DNA from: Cymodocea nodosa | Taxonomy: Eukaryota > Streptophyta > Magnoliopsida > Alismatales > Cymodoceaceae | Assembly: GCA_036874045.1 (NCBI GenBank) | Contig: JAZBRI010000010.1 | Span: 2,438,001 to 2,502,000, forward strand | DNA length: 64,000 nucleotides | Direction of reading: 5' to 3' | In this document: piece after piece, positions 34,439 to 46,000 of the stretch | How the letters are laid out: each line of letters opens with the position of its first letter | How positions within the stretch are numbered: the stretch's first letter is position 1 | Translations under genes and position numbers: made by a program | Notes under the pieces: model-generated | Told to the model about the DNA's origin: nothing | Seen by the model: only the letters and a program-made list of their open reading frames with translations | Database searches by the model: none

Positions 34439-36132
34439 ATGCACAATTTCACATAATAAAATGTAATCTTGACTTTATAAATGTTGATCATGCATTAGTC
34501 ACTAATAATCTCAATAATAATGTCATACCTAACACTAATCTACAATAATATGCATGAACCAATGATAGTATGCAATAGTCCACAATAATATGCAATATTC
34601 AACAACAAATGTGTATTAATTACCTATAATATTTCTGGACTAATTAGTAGATACACTTACTACAGGAGCCTATTTGAAATTTCACAAAAGCCTCCCCTTT
34701 TTCATCTTCCCCCTTCTTCTTCCTTTCTTCTTCACTGACAGACAACCCAAGAATTTCTCCCCTGTTCAGCTGAGCACCACTACAAGAGCAACAAAAACAA
34801 ATGACTACTCCCCCCAAGCTTGCACTGTTGTCACTGGAGACACCTCCTCTCACGCACAGCCTCGTCAATGACTCCTCTTGCACAACATTGAAGCTTGCAT
34901 GCATTGCCAAAACCCACGGACACGATGCTGCTCTCACCTTTCCGTGCAGACCGCCTCCAACGATCAGCAAATGAATGTGTGCCACTACCACTGTTCGGAC
35001 TTCACCCCTCAATCAACCCTCCTCCCTTGCCCTAGAACGAGTGGCCAATGAGGGTTTTTCTTTTAAGGGGAAGTTAAATGACGGTTTTATAAATAAAAAT
35101 TGTATAATCGTTTTTCCTTATTTTCCTTGCAAGGGTTTGTGCCACCCATTTCACAAAAAGAAAAGGAAAGAGATTTTCCTTGGTTAACCTATTCATGCAC
35201 AATGTTCAAAAGACTAGTAAAGATAGTCCAAAGAAGATATGAACCATATCCACTATCTGTTCATTATTAAGTAACCTTTAAAAAAAATTAATTTACTGAT
35301 AGGAAACAAATAACTTACCAAAAATTAAAATATCTACAATGGCTAATGTTTTACTCAATATTGTAAAAAAAAAAGGAACATTATATGGATTGAAAATTAA
35401 AATATTTTCTAAAAATGTCTTTAAATGGGTGGTTTCTAAAAATAATATAAATTAAAAATGAATAAATATGAATATATTTACAAATATACCAGCATCACAA
35501 TCATCTAAATAATTGAATACAATAAATTGTAATTCAATTAAATGTGATATAATTTCAAAAACATATTTTTATTGTGTTTAATTGTGACTCAAGAATAAAT
35601 ACTTAAATTTAAGCATAAACAAACATATAAAAAGTACAATTAAATACCTAAATTTAAACATAAAGAAACATATAAAAAGTACAATTAAAGCTAAAAACAA
35701 CAAAATGAGTATCAAAATAATGAAATTATATCAATGAAAATGACTCAATGGATGAAATCCAAACATTAGAAAATGAGAAAATATGCATCTACTTAAATGG
35801 AAAAACAACAGATTCTATTAAAAAATAGATTGAGATAAAATACATTTAAATGTCATCCAAATGGCAATTTTTCCCCTTTTTTACAATAACGATTTTTCTT
35901 AAACCAAAGAGGAATTGATATGAGATTAAGAGCAAGGAATTGATGTATTGCTTGATTAAGATTTTGGCACTCAAGATTCTTTGATTTTTGATATTTTGCT
36001 TAAAATAATTGTCAAATAATTTTGACATAAGCAATTTTGAGGAAAATCTACTTGATTTTGTAGAGTAGTTTGTAATTCATTTTTAGAGAATATAAGAATT
36101 GTCATTTATGTTGATCTAAGATTTTACATTGA
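34439..36132. repeat. Direct repeat R1 (proximal copy), CpG-poor
   Basis: Aligns with 37371-38940 along its whole length, apart from small indels. A formerly GC-rich core (34660-35060) is embedded in AT-rich flanks. In the core almost every difference from R2 is CG in R2 against TG or CA here. On the minus strand the core has a TATA-like GTTTTATA complement at 35094-35101, then AAACCCTC, then a splice-donor-like GGAAAG|GTGAGA at 34938. This reads like a promoter and first non-coding exon. Confidence 0.85.
34938..35101 (-). promoter_or_regulatory. Candidate promoter and first non-coding exon of the RRM gene (proximal)
   Basis: Minus-strand order: TATA-like TATAAAAC (35101-35094), about 30 bases to AAAAGAAAAACCCTC, a leader of about 125 bases, then donor GGAAAG|GTGAGA at 34938. 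The only acceptor with a known downstream exon on this strand is the one at 33927, about 1 kb away. Inferred from arrangement only. Confidence 0.4.
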
Positions 36133-37370
36133 AATTTGTGTTGTTAAGCTAGACCAACTAACTAGCTCAACAGACTTAGGCTGGTCAAAAGTTTCAAACC
36201 TATAAAACAGCAAGCAAGATTGACTATTTTGTGGTCGATCAAGTCCCCTTCAATGCTAAAGAAAATGAAGTATGCTAAGGAGGCATAAATAAGGTTATTA
36301 GATTAGGTAAGTGTACTGTAATGCTGCCTTTTACTATGGCACTTATAATTAAGTGTAGTTGGCAACCAATAAATCCCATTTTGTCATGTAACCCTACAGT
36401 GTTGAACACATATGAGATAAGTTAATACCCATACAGCTAATCAGTGACCAAATTAGCTCCATGTGTCAACCCCATCATATGGATTGGCTCTACATCACCC
36501 AACAAAACAACATTGACTTGCTTGCTTTACCTGCTTAGCATGGTCAACTTTGCTAATCCATCCCTTTAAGGATGATTAAGAGTTCCTTGCACGTATGAAA
36601 CCAAGACAAGAGGGATGATCGCTCTGATCAAATCACCAACATTGAAGTGATGACCACATGCACCACCCACATAATACAGGTGATCAATTGGTATAGAAGC
36701 CACCTAATGGGTTACATGATTTCACACTCATGTATGGAGTTAATCCAACTATCTATACCAGAGTGATATGACCAACCACCCCACATCAATACCCATCTAA
36801 AATTGAACAACCTCCTTTCCCACCTAGATTCCTATGGATTCTGAAACTCGATTTTACCAAAAGAAGAACCTTCAAAATCATATCCAAATGCTACCTAAGA
36901 TAAGAACAGCAAAATGCAACACCAATGCTCAAAAGACAGGCTTTTAACATTTTAAGTTCCAAAATAGTCTAAGGAAATTTGAAGTGCATCCACTTCCTAC
37001 ACCTAACGAAATAACCAAAGCCACCATCAGAAACCAGTAATAACTAACTCTCCACAAATCATAAATATGTGATACTTCACAAAAAGGAAAATGCATTATG
37101 AACTTGTAATGGTCACTTTCTTCATCTTTCTGAAATGAGCCATACCTTCCAACGTCAGTGTGTTCACATTTGCAGACATCGTCCCCATCACAACTACTAC
37201 AATACAACTAGGTGGGCCTTGTCTATCACTTTACTAAAAGACTGCTACCCCATTCCCACAGAGGTACATTCTTCTAAAGATCTTAGAGTTCATCTTATTC
37301 TCGAAACTTTTTGAAACAATCAATTTCAAAAAACACAAATCTTTCAAAACATAAACATTTATAATGCACA
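36133..37370. other. Sequence between the two direct repeats
   Basis: No gene recognised. The last 140 bases (about 37230-37370) recur at 38965-39115, so the right repeat is flanked by a shorter repeat on both sides. Confidence 0.55.
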
Positions 37371-38940
37371 ATTTCAAATAATAAAATGTAACATTGACTT
37401 AATAAATGTTGATCACACATTAGTCACTAATAATCTCAATAATAATGTCATCCCTAACACTAATCTACAATAATATGCATGAACCAATGATAGTATGCAA
37501 TAGTCCACAATAATATGCAATATTCAACAACAAATGTGTATTAATTAACTATATTATTTCTGGACTAATTAGTAGATACACTTACTACAGGAGCTTATTT
37601 GCAATTTGACAAAAACCTCCCCTTTTTCGTCTTCACCGACGGACGACCCAAGAATTTCTCCCCTGTTCAGCCGAGCACCACTACAAGAGCAACACAAACA
37701 GACGGCTACTCCCCCCAAGCTTGCACCGCTGTCGCCGGAGACACCTCCTCTCACGCACAGCCTCGCCGATGACTCCTCCCGCACGGCGTTGGAGCTTGCA
37801 TGCGTCGCCAGAACCCGCGCACACGATGCTGCTCTCACCTTTCCGTGCAGACCGCCTCCAACGATCGGCGAATGAACGTGTGCGCCACCGCCGCTGTTCG
37901 GACGTCGCCCCTCAATCGACCCTCCTCCCTTGCCCTAGAACGAGTGGCCGATGAGGGTTTTTCTTTTAAGGGGAAGTTAAATGAAGGTTTTATAAATAAA
38001 AATTGTATAATCGTTTTTCCTTATTTTCCTCGCAAGGGTTTGTGCCACCCATTTCGGAAAAAATAAAAAAATAAAAAATAAAAATAAAAAAAAATTAAGG
38101 AAAGAGATTTTCCTTGGTTAACCCGCACAATGTTTGAAGAAGATATGAACCATATCCACTGTCTGTTCATTATTAAATAACCATAGAAAAAAAAATTAAT
38201 TTACCTATTACTGATAGGAAACGTATAACTTTCCAAAAATTAAAATAGCTAAAATCGCTAATTTTTTACTCAATATTGTAAAAAAGAGAAAAGGAACGTT
38301 ATATGGATTGAAAATTAAAATATTTTCTAAAAATGTCTTTAAATGGGTGGTTTCTAAAAATGATATAAATTAAAAATGAATAAATATAAATATATTTACA
38401 AATATACCAGCATCACAATCATCTAAATAATTGAATACAACAAATTATAATTCAATTAAATGTGATACGGTTTCAAAAACATATTTTTATTATGTTTAAT
38501 TGTGACTCAAGAATAAATACTTAAATTTAAACATAAACAAATATGTAAAAAGTACAATTAAAGCTAAAAACAACAAAATAAGTATCAAAATAATGAAATT
38601 ATATTAATGAAAATGACTCAATGGATGAAATCCAAATATTAGAAAATGAGAAAATATGCATCTGCTTAAATGGAAAAACAGCTGCTTCTGTTCAAAAATA
38701 GATTGAGATAAAATACATGTAAATGTCACTCAAATGGCAATTTTTCCCCTTTTTTACAATAATGACTTTTGTTAAACCAGAGAGGAATTAAGATGAGATT
38801 AAGACCAAGGAATTAAAGTATTGCTTGATTAAGATTTAGGCACTTAAGATTCTTTGATTTTGTACAGTAGTTTGTAATTCATTTTTGGAGAATCTAAGAA
38901 TTATCATTTTTGTTGATTCTAAGATTTTACATTGAATTTT
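37371..38940. repeat. Direct repeat R2 (distal copy), CpG-rich
   Basis: Second copy of the repeat at 34439-36132. The core (37600-37965) keeps many CpGs, about 35-40 by eye against about 10 in R1. It retains the same TATA-like, AAACCCTC and GGAAAG|GTGAGA elements on the minus strand (TATA at 37994-37987, donor at 37839). An A-rich AAATAAAAA microsatellite (38057-38098) distinguishes it from R1. Confidence 0.85.
37839..37994 (-). promoter_or_regulatory. Candidate distal promoter and first exon copy
   Basis: Same arrangement as the proximal copy, with its CpGs intact. If transcribed it could feed the acceptor of the RRM gene 3.9 kb away, or it may be an orphan duplicate. Inference only. Confidence 0.35.
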
Positions 38941-38959
38941 TTATGGTCAACATTTTCAA

Positions 38960-39404
38960 ACCTTTTTTATCACTTTACCAAAAGTGTGCTACCTCATTCC
39001 AACGTAGGTACATTCTTCTAAAGATCTCAAAGCTCATCTTATTCTCGAAACTCTTAGAAACAATCATTTTCAGAAACACACAAATCTTTCAAAACATAAA
39101 CATTTATAATCCACTTTTCGAGAGGTGGTACCTCCAAAAGTCTAGAATAATAATCCATAGTAGGTTTAGTTACCCTTACATAAATACTTATTGCACAAAT
39201 AGATCTAACAATCTGATAACCGAACTCAATAAATTACCAATTCTACTTTGTAACATTACCCTCAAGGTTTGGATGTTGTTTCAACATGTTGGTGTAGTCC
39301 TCCCATGTTGTTGATGTTAAGTCTTCTCCATTTCATTGTACTAAGACTTTTGTAGTCGCTCTATTACCTTGTTTATACTTTGATAATCCAAAATTTTATA
39401 TGAA
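38960..39404. other. Repeat flank and unassigned AT-rich sequence
   Basis: Bases 38965-39115 repeat 37230-37370 (ACATTCTTCTAAAGATCT ... CTTTCAAAACATAAACATT). The rest shows nothing recognisable. Confidence 0.5.
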
Positions 39405-39640
39405 ATTTGTTGGATCAAGACTACTTAAGAGGGAGGGTGAATGAAGTCATTTCTTTTCTTATATCCTCTCGTGAACTAGTTACAATTCGTAGAGATATTT
39501 AAAAATTGTTTAATAAAATTGTTCAAAGCATGCAAAACAATTTATAATTAAAGCATATAAAAAACTTTTTATAGTGATTTCCTAAACCAAATATGTCTTC
39601 TCATTGAGTTCTACTTAAGTAACCATTACGCACCTAGAAA
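39405..39640 (+). repeat. LTR-end-like repeat, family 3 (copy 2)
   Basis: Matches 3455-3690: AAGAGGGAGGGTGAATGA, GAACTAGTTACAATTC and CCTAAACCAAATATGTCT appear in the same order. It is followed directly by gypsy coding remnants. Confidence 0.45.
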
Positions 39641-40245
39641 TGCAAGAAAATTATGAAATTTCTGAGAATGTGGAAAATGTATATGTAACATTGAAATTTG
39701 GAACCTATGTGTCATCTAGAATTCAAAAAAAAAAGTGAGTTACATTTAAGTAAGAACAATCTTTAAAATGAAAATGAACATATAATATCTAAAGACATAA
39801 AAATGAATGATGAAAAATCTGAATCTAAAAGTAAAATTGCAAATGGATAAAAAAAAGATAATGATAAGATAAAATTTAAAGGGAATTTAAGATAAGAAAA
39901 CGAATCTTTTAAATCACAAACATTAGCTCTCTATCTTAAAATATTACAATAAACATTTCTTGAAAAACAAGAGAAATTTCGAAAAATATTTGAAAAAGTA
40001 CAAGTTAGCATTTTTTTTGTTAAACTTATTGTAGAAAATGCTATTTTGTATTAAATTTCTTAAGGATTGATATATTAAGAAGAGAGAGAGGAAAATGTTG
40101 AAAAGAGTCTTTTTAACATAACAAAGTAGTTTTTTTTTTCTATTTTAGATTCCTAAAAAGTTATTTAATCCAAGAATACCTATTATATCATGTACAATAG
40201 GTAATATAATTTCTAATCTTTATTGACTAAAAAATGAATTTATAA
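39640..40245 (+). pseudogene. Gypsy gag-protease linker remnant
   Basis: Plus-strand translation gives ENVENVYVTLKFGTYVSSR and, further on, EKFRKIFEKVQVSI. These are close to ENLEDVCVTLRFGTVIPPR and EKIREIFEKVQVNIPLL of the element at 15.9-16.5 kb. A relative of the same Athila-like family in the opposite orientation. Heavily decayed fossil. Confidence 0.65.
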
Positions 40246-40545
40246 TAATTTTTCAACACAATTCTTTGCTTGTCGATTTTAATACAATATAATCTGAGAT
40301 ACAATTCAAATATGAAATACAAATATTATTCTAATCTTTGTTTGAATTGTATAATCAAATTTGAGCTTTTACACATAGCTTTTAATTCTTTAGATTTTCT
40401 TTTCTTTTACTCAACTTCTATATCTTTTCTTCTCTTGTTTTTGAATATTCTAGACTTCATTTATTGTAACTTTTCTTCTGAATTTACTTAGAATTTGAAC
40501 TTTTTCTAATGTTGGAGAATTTTAGGACTTCTAGAAATCTTATAA
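40246..40545 (-). repeat. LTR2-type LTR fragment
   Basis: Aligns with 61930-62175: CTTGTCGATTTTNATA, GATACAATTCAAAT, TTCTATATCTTTTCTTCT and GATGTTGGAGAATTTT occur in the same order. Orientation is as in the right-hand copies (element sense minus). Confidence 0.6.
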
Positions 40546-40576
40546 ATTCAAGCCTAAACAAAAAAGAAATCTGAAT

Positions 40577-41110
40577 ATGGTAGATTATATTGCTCATATT
40601 ACAAGTCTTATTGATAATCTCACTATGGCTAGAGTTTCTCTTTCAAGTGAAGAAATTTTTCTCTACTTGCTTGGGGGTCTTGGTCCAAAGTACGAATCAT
40701 TTGTTATGAGTGTTACAACACAAGCATCACCTATTTCTCTCTTATATTTGCAAAGCTCCCTTCTTAATCATGAGATTCAACTAATGCATTTTCAGTCTAA
40801 CTCCTCAATTACGGTAAATTTCACTTCAAACAATAATAATAATAATTGTAATAGTTATTCTCAAGGAGGTAGAGGGGGTCGTAGTCAAGAGGATAAACAT
40901 GTAGAATTTTGCCCCAACCAAAATATTTCTTGTAGCAAATTACACAACAAATTTCACTTATAAAGGACATACGATTTCTGAAAATTCAATGTGATTTCCT
41001 AATTCTGTTAGCTACACACCATGTTACGAATGATTTGAATAACTTGTCTACGAGCACTCCATACATAGGAAATGAATTGTTGATGATGGGAAATGGAGCT
41101 TTGATACCAA
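40577..41110 (+). pseudogene. Ty1/copia gag-protease remnant
   Basis: The gag segment MVDYIAHITSLIDNLTMARV ... IFLYLLGGLGPKYESFV is the copia gag (UBN2-type) signature. An Asn-rich stretch with a Gly/Arg patch follows. Then comes ATHHVTNDLNNLSTSTPYIG ... LMMGNG, the usual surroundings of the copia protease/integrase junction. Fossil, broken. Confidence 0.8.
41098..41109 (-). other. Initiator-Met-tRNA primer-binding-like 12-mer
   Basis: On the minus strand TGGTATCAAAGC matches the copia primer-binding word TGGTATCAGAGC at 11 of 12 positions. The right-hand sequence (41110-41400) could be a 5' LTR of a minus-strand element, but a chance match within the copia coding remnant is also possible. 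Confidence 0.35.
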
Positions 41111-41990
41111 GTCAAAGAAGTAAAACATATAAGAATTGAAATATCAAGCAGCAGCGAAGAAGGAAAGAATAGAACAAAGTGGTGTGAAAACAAGAATAAT
41201 CTATTACTTAGATCAGATCTGAAAGAGTTTAAATAAAACATGAGGCATCTTGAATCTTCAATGACGTGAAGTCCTAGCCAATATAATAAATGCCAACAGG
41301 GCAAAGCAAAATGAAACAATTAATACAAGAAAACAACCAAAAACTGTACATTAACAAAAAAAAGGATATACATAATAGGGAGATTACTTTATTTGTTGAT
41401 CATTTACATTGTTGACTTGTTTTTCAATTAACTAACTAATCTCCCTTCTTCTTCATTAAGTATTTGCATTAGTAAGGGTGGTGGATAAGAGCTAAGTAGC
41501 CATCCGATTGTCTATGGTTATTCATGTAAATTGTATTAATCGATGATGTAGACCCACACAAGGTAAACCTACGAGCTACCGCTTAGGTTGCTTGAAGTAA
41601 TATCTAGCATTGATCCAATTTAAGACATATAGTGTTTTAGGTCATTTTGATACGTTAACATTTATCATTTATAAAAAACGGTATATTGATTTTATAAATA
41701 ATAAAATCAAGTTTGATGTATCATTTACAAAAATAATATATTGATTTTATAAATAATTTTAATATATTGGTCGCCAAATAGTACGTCAAAAATTTCAATT
41801 TCTTTTACTTTTTGATAGGATACAAATTATAAGAAAATAAAATAAAAGAAAAGAAAAAAAACTACTTTTTCACTTTTCATTTTTTATAAATTTCTACGAT
41901 TTCTTAACATTCCTTCCCATCTCTCTTTTGAAGTTATCACTTGCCAAGCAAAAGTAGAAGGTAGCGGAAAATTGAAAATTATTGATTAAA
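41111..41990. other. Intergenic region upstream of the lysine-rich protein gene
   Basis: AT-rich and without a coding signal. It contains a short repeated word (ATATTGATTTTATAAATAAT) at about 41680 and 41738. Confidence 0.5.
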
Positions 41991-41995
41991 TTACG

Positions 41996-42001
41996 TATAA
42001 A
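41996..42001 (+). promoter_or_regulatory. Probable TATA box of the lysine-rich protein gene
   Basis: TATAAA within ACGTATAAATTATT, just before composition changes to the GC-rich transcribed leader at about 42050. Inferred from position. Confidence 0.4.
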
Positions 42002-42029
42002 TTATTGTTTGTCAGCTTGAAAAATAAAA

Positions 42030-43054
42030 GAAGGAATTTTCCGAATTAAGATTGTGTGGTTCCAACAGACTTCTTCCGACGGAAAGGAGAAAAGGCCCTC
42101 GACCGAAATTCTCCGTTCCCGGAATTCGCAATACGCTACTACAAATGCCAAGCGGTGGCCGCCACTTGCCTCGCTTTCCACCTTCTCCCGGGTGTCGCCT
42201 CGAGAGGCGTTGGCTGCCCTCGTAAAAGCCAAGTCGTCGTCGATCTCCTTGCGAAAGAACACGAACGATAACACCAGGAACCGGAACACAGAGAGAAGAG
42301 GAAACTGGAGGGAGGAGGTACCAAGAAATTTAGTGAGAGAACGAGTTGAGCAGTTCCAGGATTCCGCTGCAGAAATCATTTGTGCTCCCAATCTCCGCCT
42401 TCCTACGCCCTGCCAGAAGTAGTAGCGCGGAGCTTCTGCCGCGATCCCTGGCTTACTGATCAAGCATCCTAGGGCTTTCGGATGGTTCTGGACTAGGGTT
42501 TGGGGGTGCTCCATCTCTGCGGACGAGGAAGGATCGGGTGGGGGGGGTTTCTCAACCGATGGACGGATCTTAGGGTTTGAGGTTGACGTCCTGATCTCGG
42601 AAGGTGCTGGTGGATGGTGTGCACCTTTCGATCTTGATATGGAAGAGGACTGTAGTCGTGAATTCATGCGTATTCTAGTTGAATTTGGCGTTAGCATTGC
42701 CTTTATCGCTGCTGCAGCTCCCAGTGATCGAACTGAGGAGACAATTGCTTAGTGCGTGTTCGTGGGTGTTGGTGAGTCGTGTTGTGGAGATTTGGGGGAT
42801 CGTGTGTTTGGGACTTGTGTACGTCACTTGTTTTTGTTTTTCGAATCACTGGGATTCTGGAACTGATGTGTTCAGGTTTCCTGGAGAGAAGAGAAAGGTG
42901 GGGGAGTTTTGTGATGACAAGGATTTGAAGCTGGAAATGAGTTTGAGGACATGGTGCATGAACAAGAGCATGATCGTGTGCACTTTACCTTGCTGGACCT
43001 CTCTACTGGAAACTAGCTCCCACTGCACCACTGTTCACCTGTTGGTGTCGTGAC
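42030..43054 (+). other. 5' leader of the lysine-rich protein gene
   Basis: GC-rich, about 1 kb, with no conserved protein in any frame. A likely leader intron runs from 42772 (G|GTGAGTCG) to 42875 (TGTTCAG|G). Several upstream ORFs are present. One of 124 codons (42679-43053) ends in TGA a single base before the main ATG if the leader is unspliced; splicing of 104 bases would shift it. Confidence 0.6.
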
Positions 43055-46000
43055 ATGTCTCGTTGCTTTCCATTTCCTCCACCCGGATATGAAAGGAAAA
43101 TTACCGTTGACAATACAGAATCACTGACAAAGGTCAATCCTTTATTAAAATTTTACAAGATAATTGACTAATCACCGTTTATTATTGTATTTTCCACTAG
43201 TTTCATCAGGAATGTTGCTGAATCCATTCTGCATTAAATGCTTCTTTGACTATCTTTTGACAACCAAACATCTGATAATTCACCACACAATTACTTGATG
43301 GTTTTGTTCTTCATTTCACATGTATGAAGCTCTTAATTTCTTTGGTTGATTGTTGCATATTCATGGTTTACTGGATGCTATGTTCTGATCATTATTTAAC
43401 AGTGAAGATCCTAATTAGTAGGTGACTGATAATTTTGCTTCAAAATCAGGTCATGTATCCTATTTATCTGTTCCCTAAATTAGTTTGGTCTTTGAATTAG
43501 GGAATGGTTTTCACTCTTTTTATGCAAAATACCGGATCAAACAATTACTGGATTCATGCCTTGCATTGTTGGAGCCTTTGGCTATATTACAGTCTTTGAC
43601 TTGTATCGTTTGTGATAAACTATCAATTAATAAATTACGAAGATAATGCTGAAAAGTTGAATTCTCTCCTCTTCATTTTGTAATTCCTTTTTTTGATGAT
43701 TTTGAAAAATTGAAGTTAATTTTAAAAGTAAAGATTTTAAATTGATAAAAATTTGATTATAATGAACTAGAAAGTTATAATAAATTTACCATGCCACTTT
43801 GAAATGTTTACTTGCAATTCTTAATGCCTAATTTTTTACCAATAAAAAATTCAAAATTTTAAAATTATTCATTTTTTGCAGACAACTTAGGTCCATGTAT
43901 GTTGACGACTCACAAAATTTTCATTTTCTTGTCTAGTCTTTTACAACCTTTAATTGAAAACAGCCATTGGATGTTTTAAACTGATAGTATGCAGCATAGG
44001 TAATATACTGCTGAATTCCTAACATTTATGGAAGTTTTGGGAGTGTAAGCCTAGGCAACAGTCACAGCTTGAAGATTGCAACATTTTTTAAAAAATTGGC
44101 ATTTAAATGAGTTTTTAGAAAAAAGATATACAGATTAAATAAAATAGGTATAAATACATTTATACGTATATAAGCACAACATTTTGATTCAATCACATGT
44201 AATATGTCATCAGTCTACTCACATACATCAATGTTTTATATCATTATATAGCTCTTAAAGTTCCTTGACAAAGTTTTAAGAATTTGTGCATATCCTTTGT
44301 GTTTCTACAACTTTTGCCAACATCTCTTATATAATGAGAACCAATAGACCTGTTTTTTTAAATTGTAACTAAATGTCATAGATGAGCTAATCCTTATTAA
44401 TTCGAGTGGAGAATGGTTTCATTGATGTAAAATAACATTATAGATTTATAGACTTGTATACTAATGATGGAATTTAATGCTTATTGCATATTGGTGTAAG
44501 ATAACATTAAAGTCATATAGAGATGGTGAGACGTTGTGCTTATCAATTTTTTGTGCATATTGTTAAATGATTAAAAAATTATGTTCTTTAGTCTTGTTTT
44601 GTAGTTTGTTGTTAAATGAACTTTGATGTGTCATTGTCAAGGACAAGTCTTGGCCCAATGGTAATGTTGCTTCATTGTTACCTAAAGGTCATTGATTCAA
44701 ATCCTAGGAAAGAGTGCCCCCATTTATGAAGGTAAGACTTCATGCTATCAAATATTCTTTAAATCTTGCATTGGTTGGAGTTCATGCATTGGGTTTGTCC
44801 TTTCTTAGTGTTGTTGCTAGTATATGGCCTTTTCGTAGCTTTAATGTTTTGATTCCCATGCTTTGCATTCATTTTTTTATTTTTGAAAGCTTAACTTTGT
44901 TGATATTGAGATAAAAGAAGACATCCCTTTTTTCTTATGAGGAAATCTGATAGTTGTTTGCTAGTGATGGGAGAGGCTGACATGGCTCTAAGAAGCATGT
45001 TAGGGTCCTCTTTTTCCTTCCAATGACTGCCCATCAAGTTGTCTATCGATGGAGAAGAGAGACTTACCATTGGGAGAGAGGAGGAAGAGACATGGTGGAA
45101 GCTCAACCAATGCCTTGGGCTTTCATCATCATACATGGAGTAGTTGAGATCCTTTCAAGTGTCAGCAATGTAGAACCAGTGATAGGAGCATTGACTACCA
45201 AGGAGAAGAGAGTACATCTACAAGCCAACAACAATAGCTGGAACATATGAGAGAACCAAGTGAAATTATCTAGCCAGAGGGAGGAGCGTGACATGCTCAT
45301 AGTTGAGTTAGATTGGGTCTTAGAATCTAGTCACTTGCAGAAAAGGTTAACTACAAAATCACACAGTAAAAGTTTTTCTATTATGCACAAGACTTTTACA
45401 CGATTACAAGACAGTATATAAAAAATATCAAAATATTTCAGACCTTTTACCCTTGAATAAGAAATACAATTCAGATACACCTTTTAATCTTCAAACAAAA
45501 ACATAAGACTTTAACTTTTACTTCACCAAGCTCTTCTTTAGCTATTGGAATCTTGCTCCTTTGGATGTTTTGTAGATCTTCAACTTTGATTCCTCAGACC
45601 TTCAACTTTTCAAGTAAATCTTGTGTAGTGTAAGTGATTTACTGTGTAGTGTAGTGGAAATTTCTGAACTCTTTGAGATATTTCTCTAGAAAGGGATATT
45701 TTTCTTTGGAAAGAGATATTTCTCTCTTTGGAAAGAGATGTTCTGAAGTGCAACTCGAACCTTTTATTTATAGTCTTTAAACTAGAGGTGCACGCTCATT
45801 TACTATTGACATTTTTCTGTGATCCTACATTCTTTTAAATTTTGAATTAACCATATTCTTTATGTATTGCATGATTCTCACATTCTCCTGTTCTAGATTT
45901 GTCGTGAACAAGTTTCTGAAGAATCGTAATATCTTCCACTTAAGTTGTTTTTGTCAAATAGTTATACCTGTAAAAACTTGAACACTTATCTGATAACTTT

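Noticed and set aside
42002-42697. 231-aa frame on the minus strand
   Set aside because: Antisense to the GC-rich leader of the lysine-rich protein gene. No domain, and the plus strand carries the promoter and exon signals.
44641-44745. Possible tRNA gene
   Set aside because: A- and B-box-like words are present, but acceptor and anticodon stems do not pair and the downstream sequence follows a SINE.
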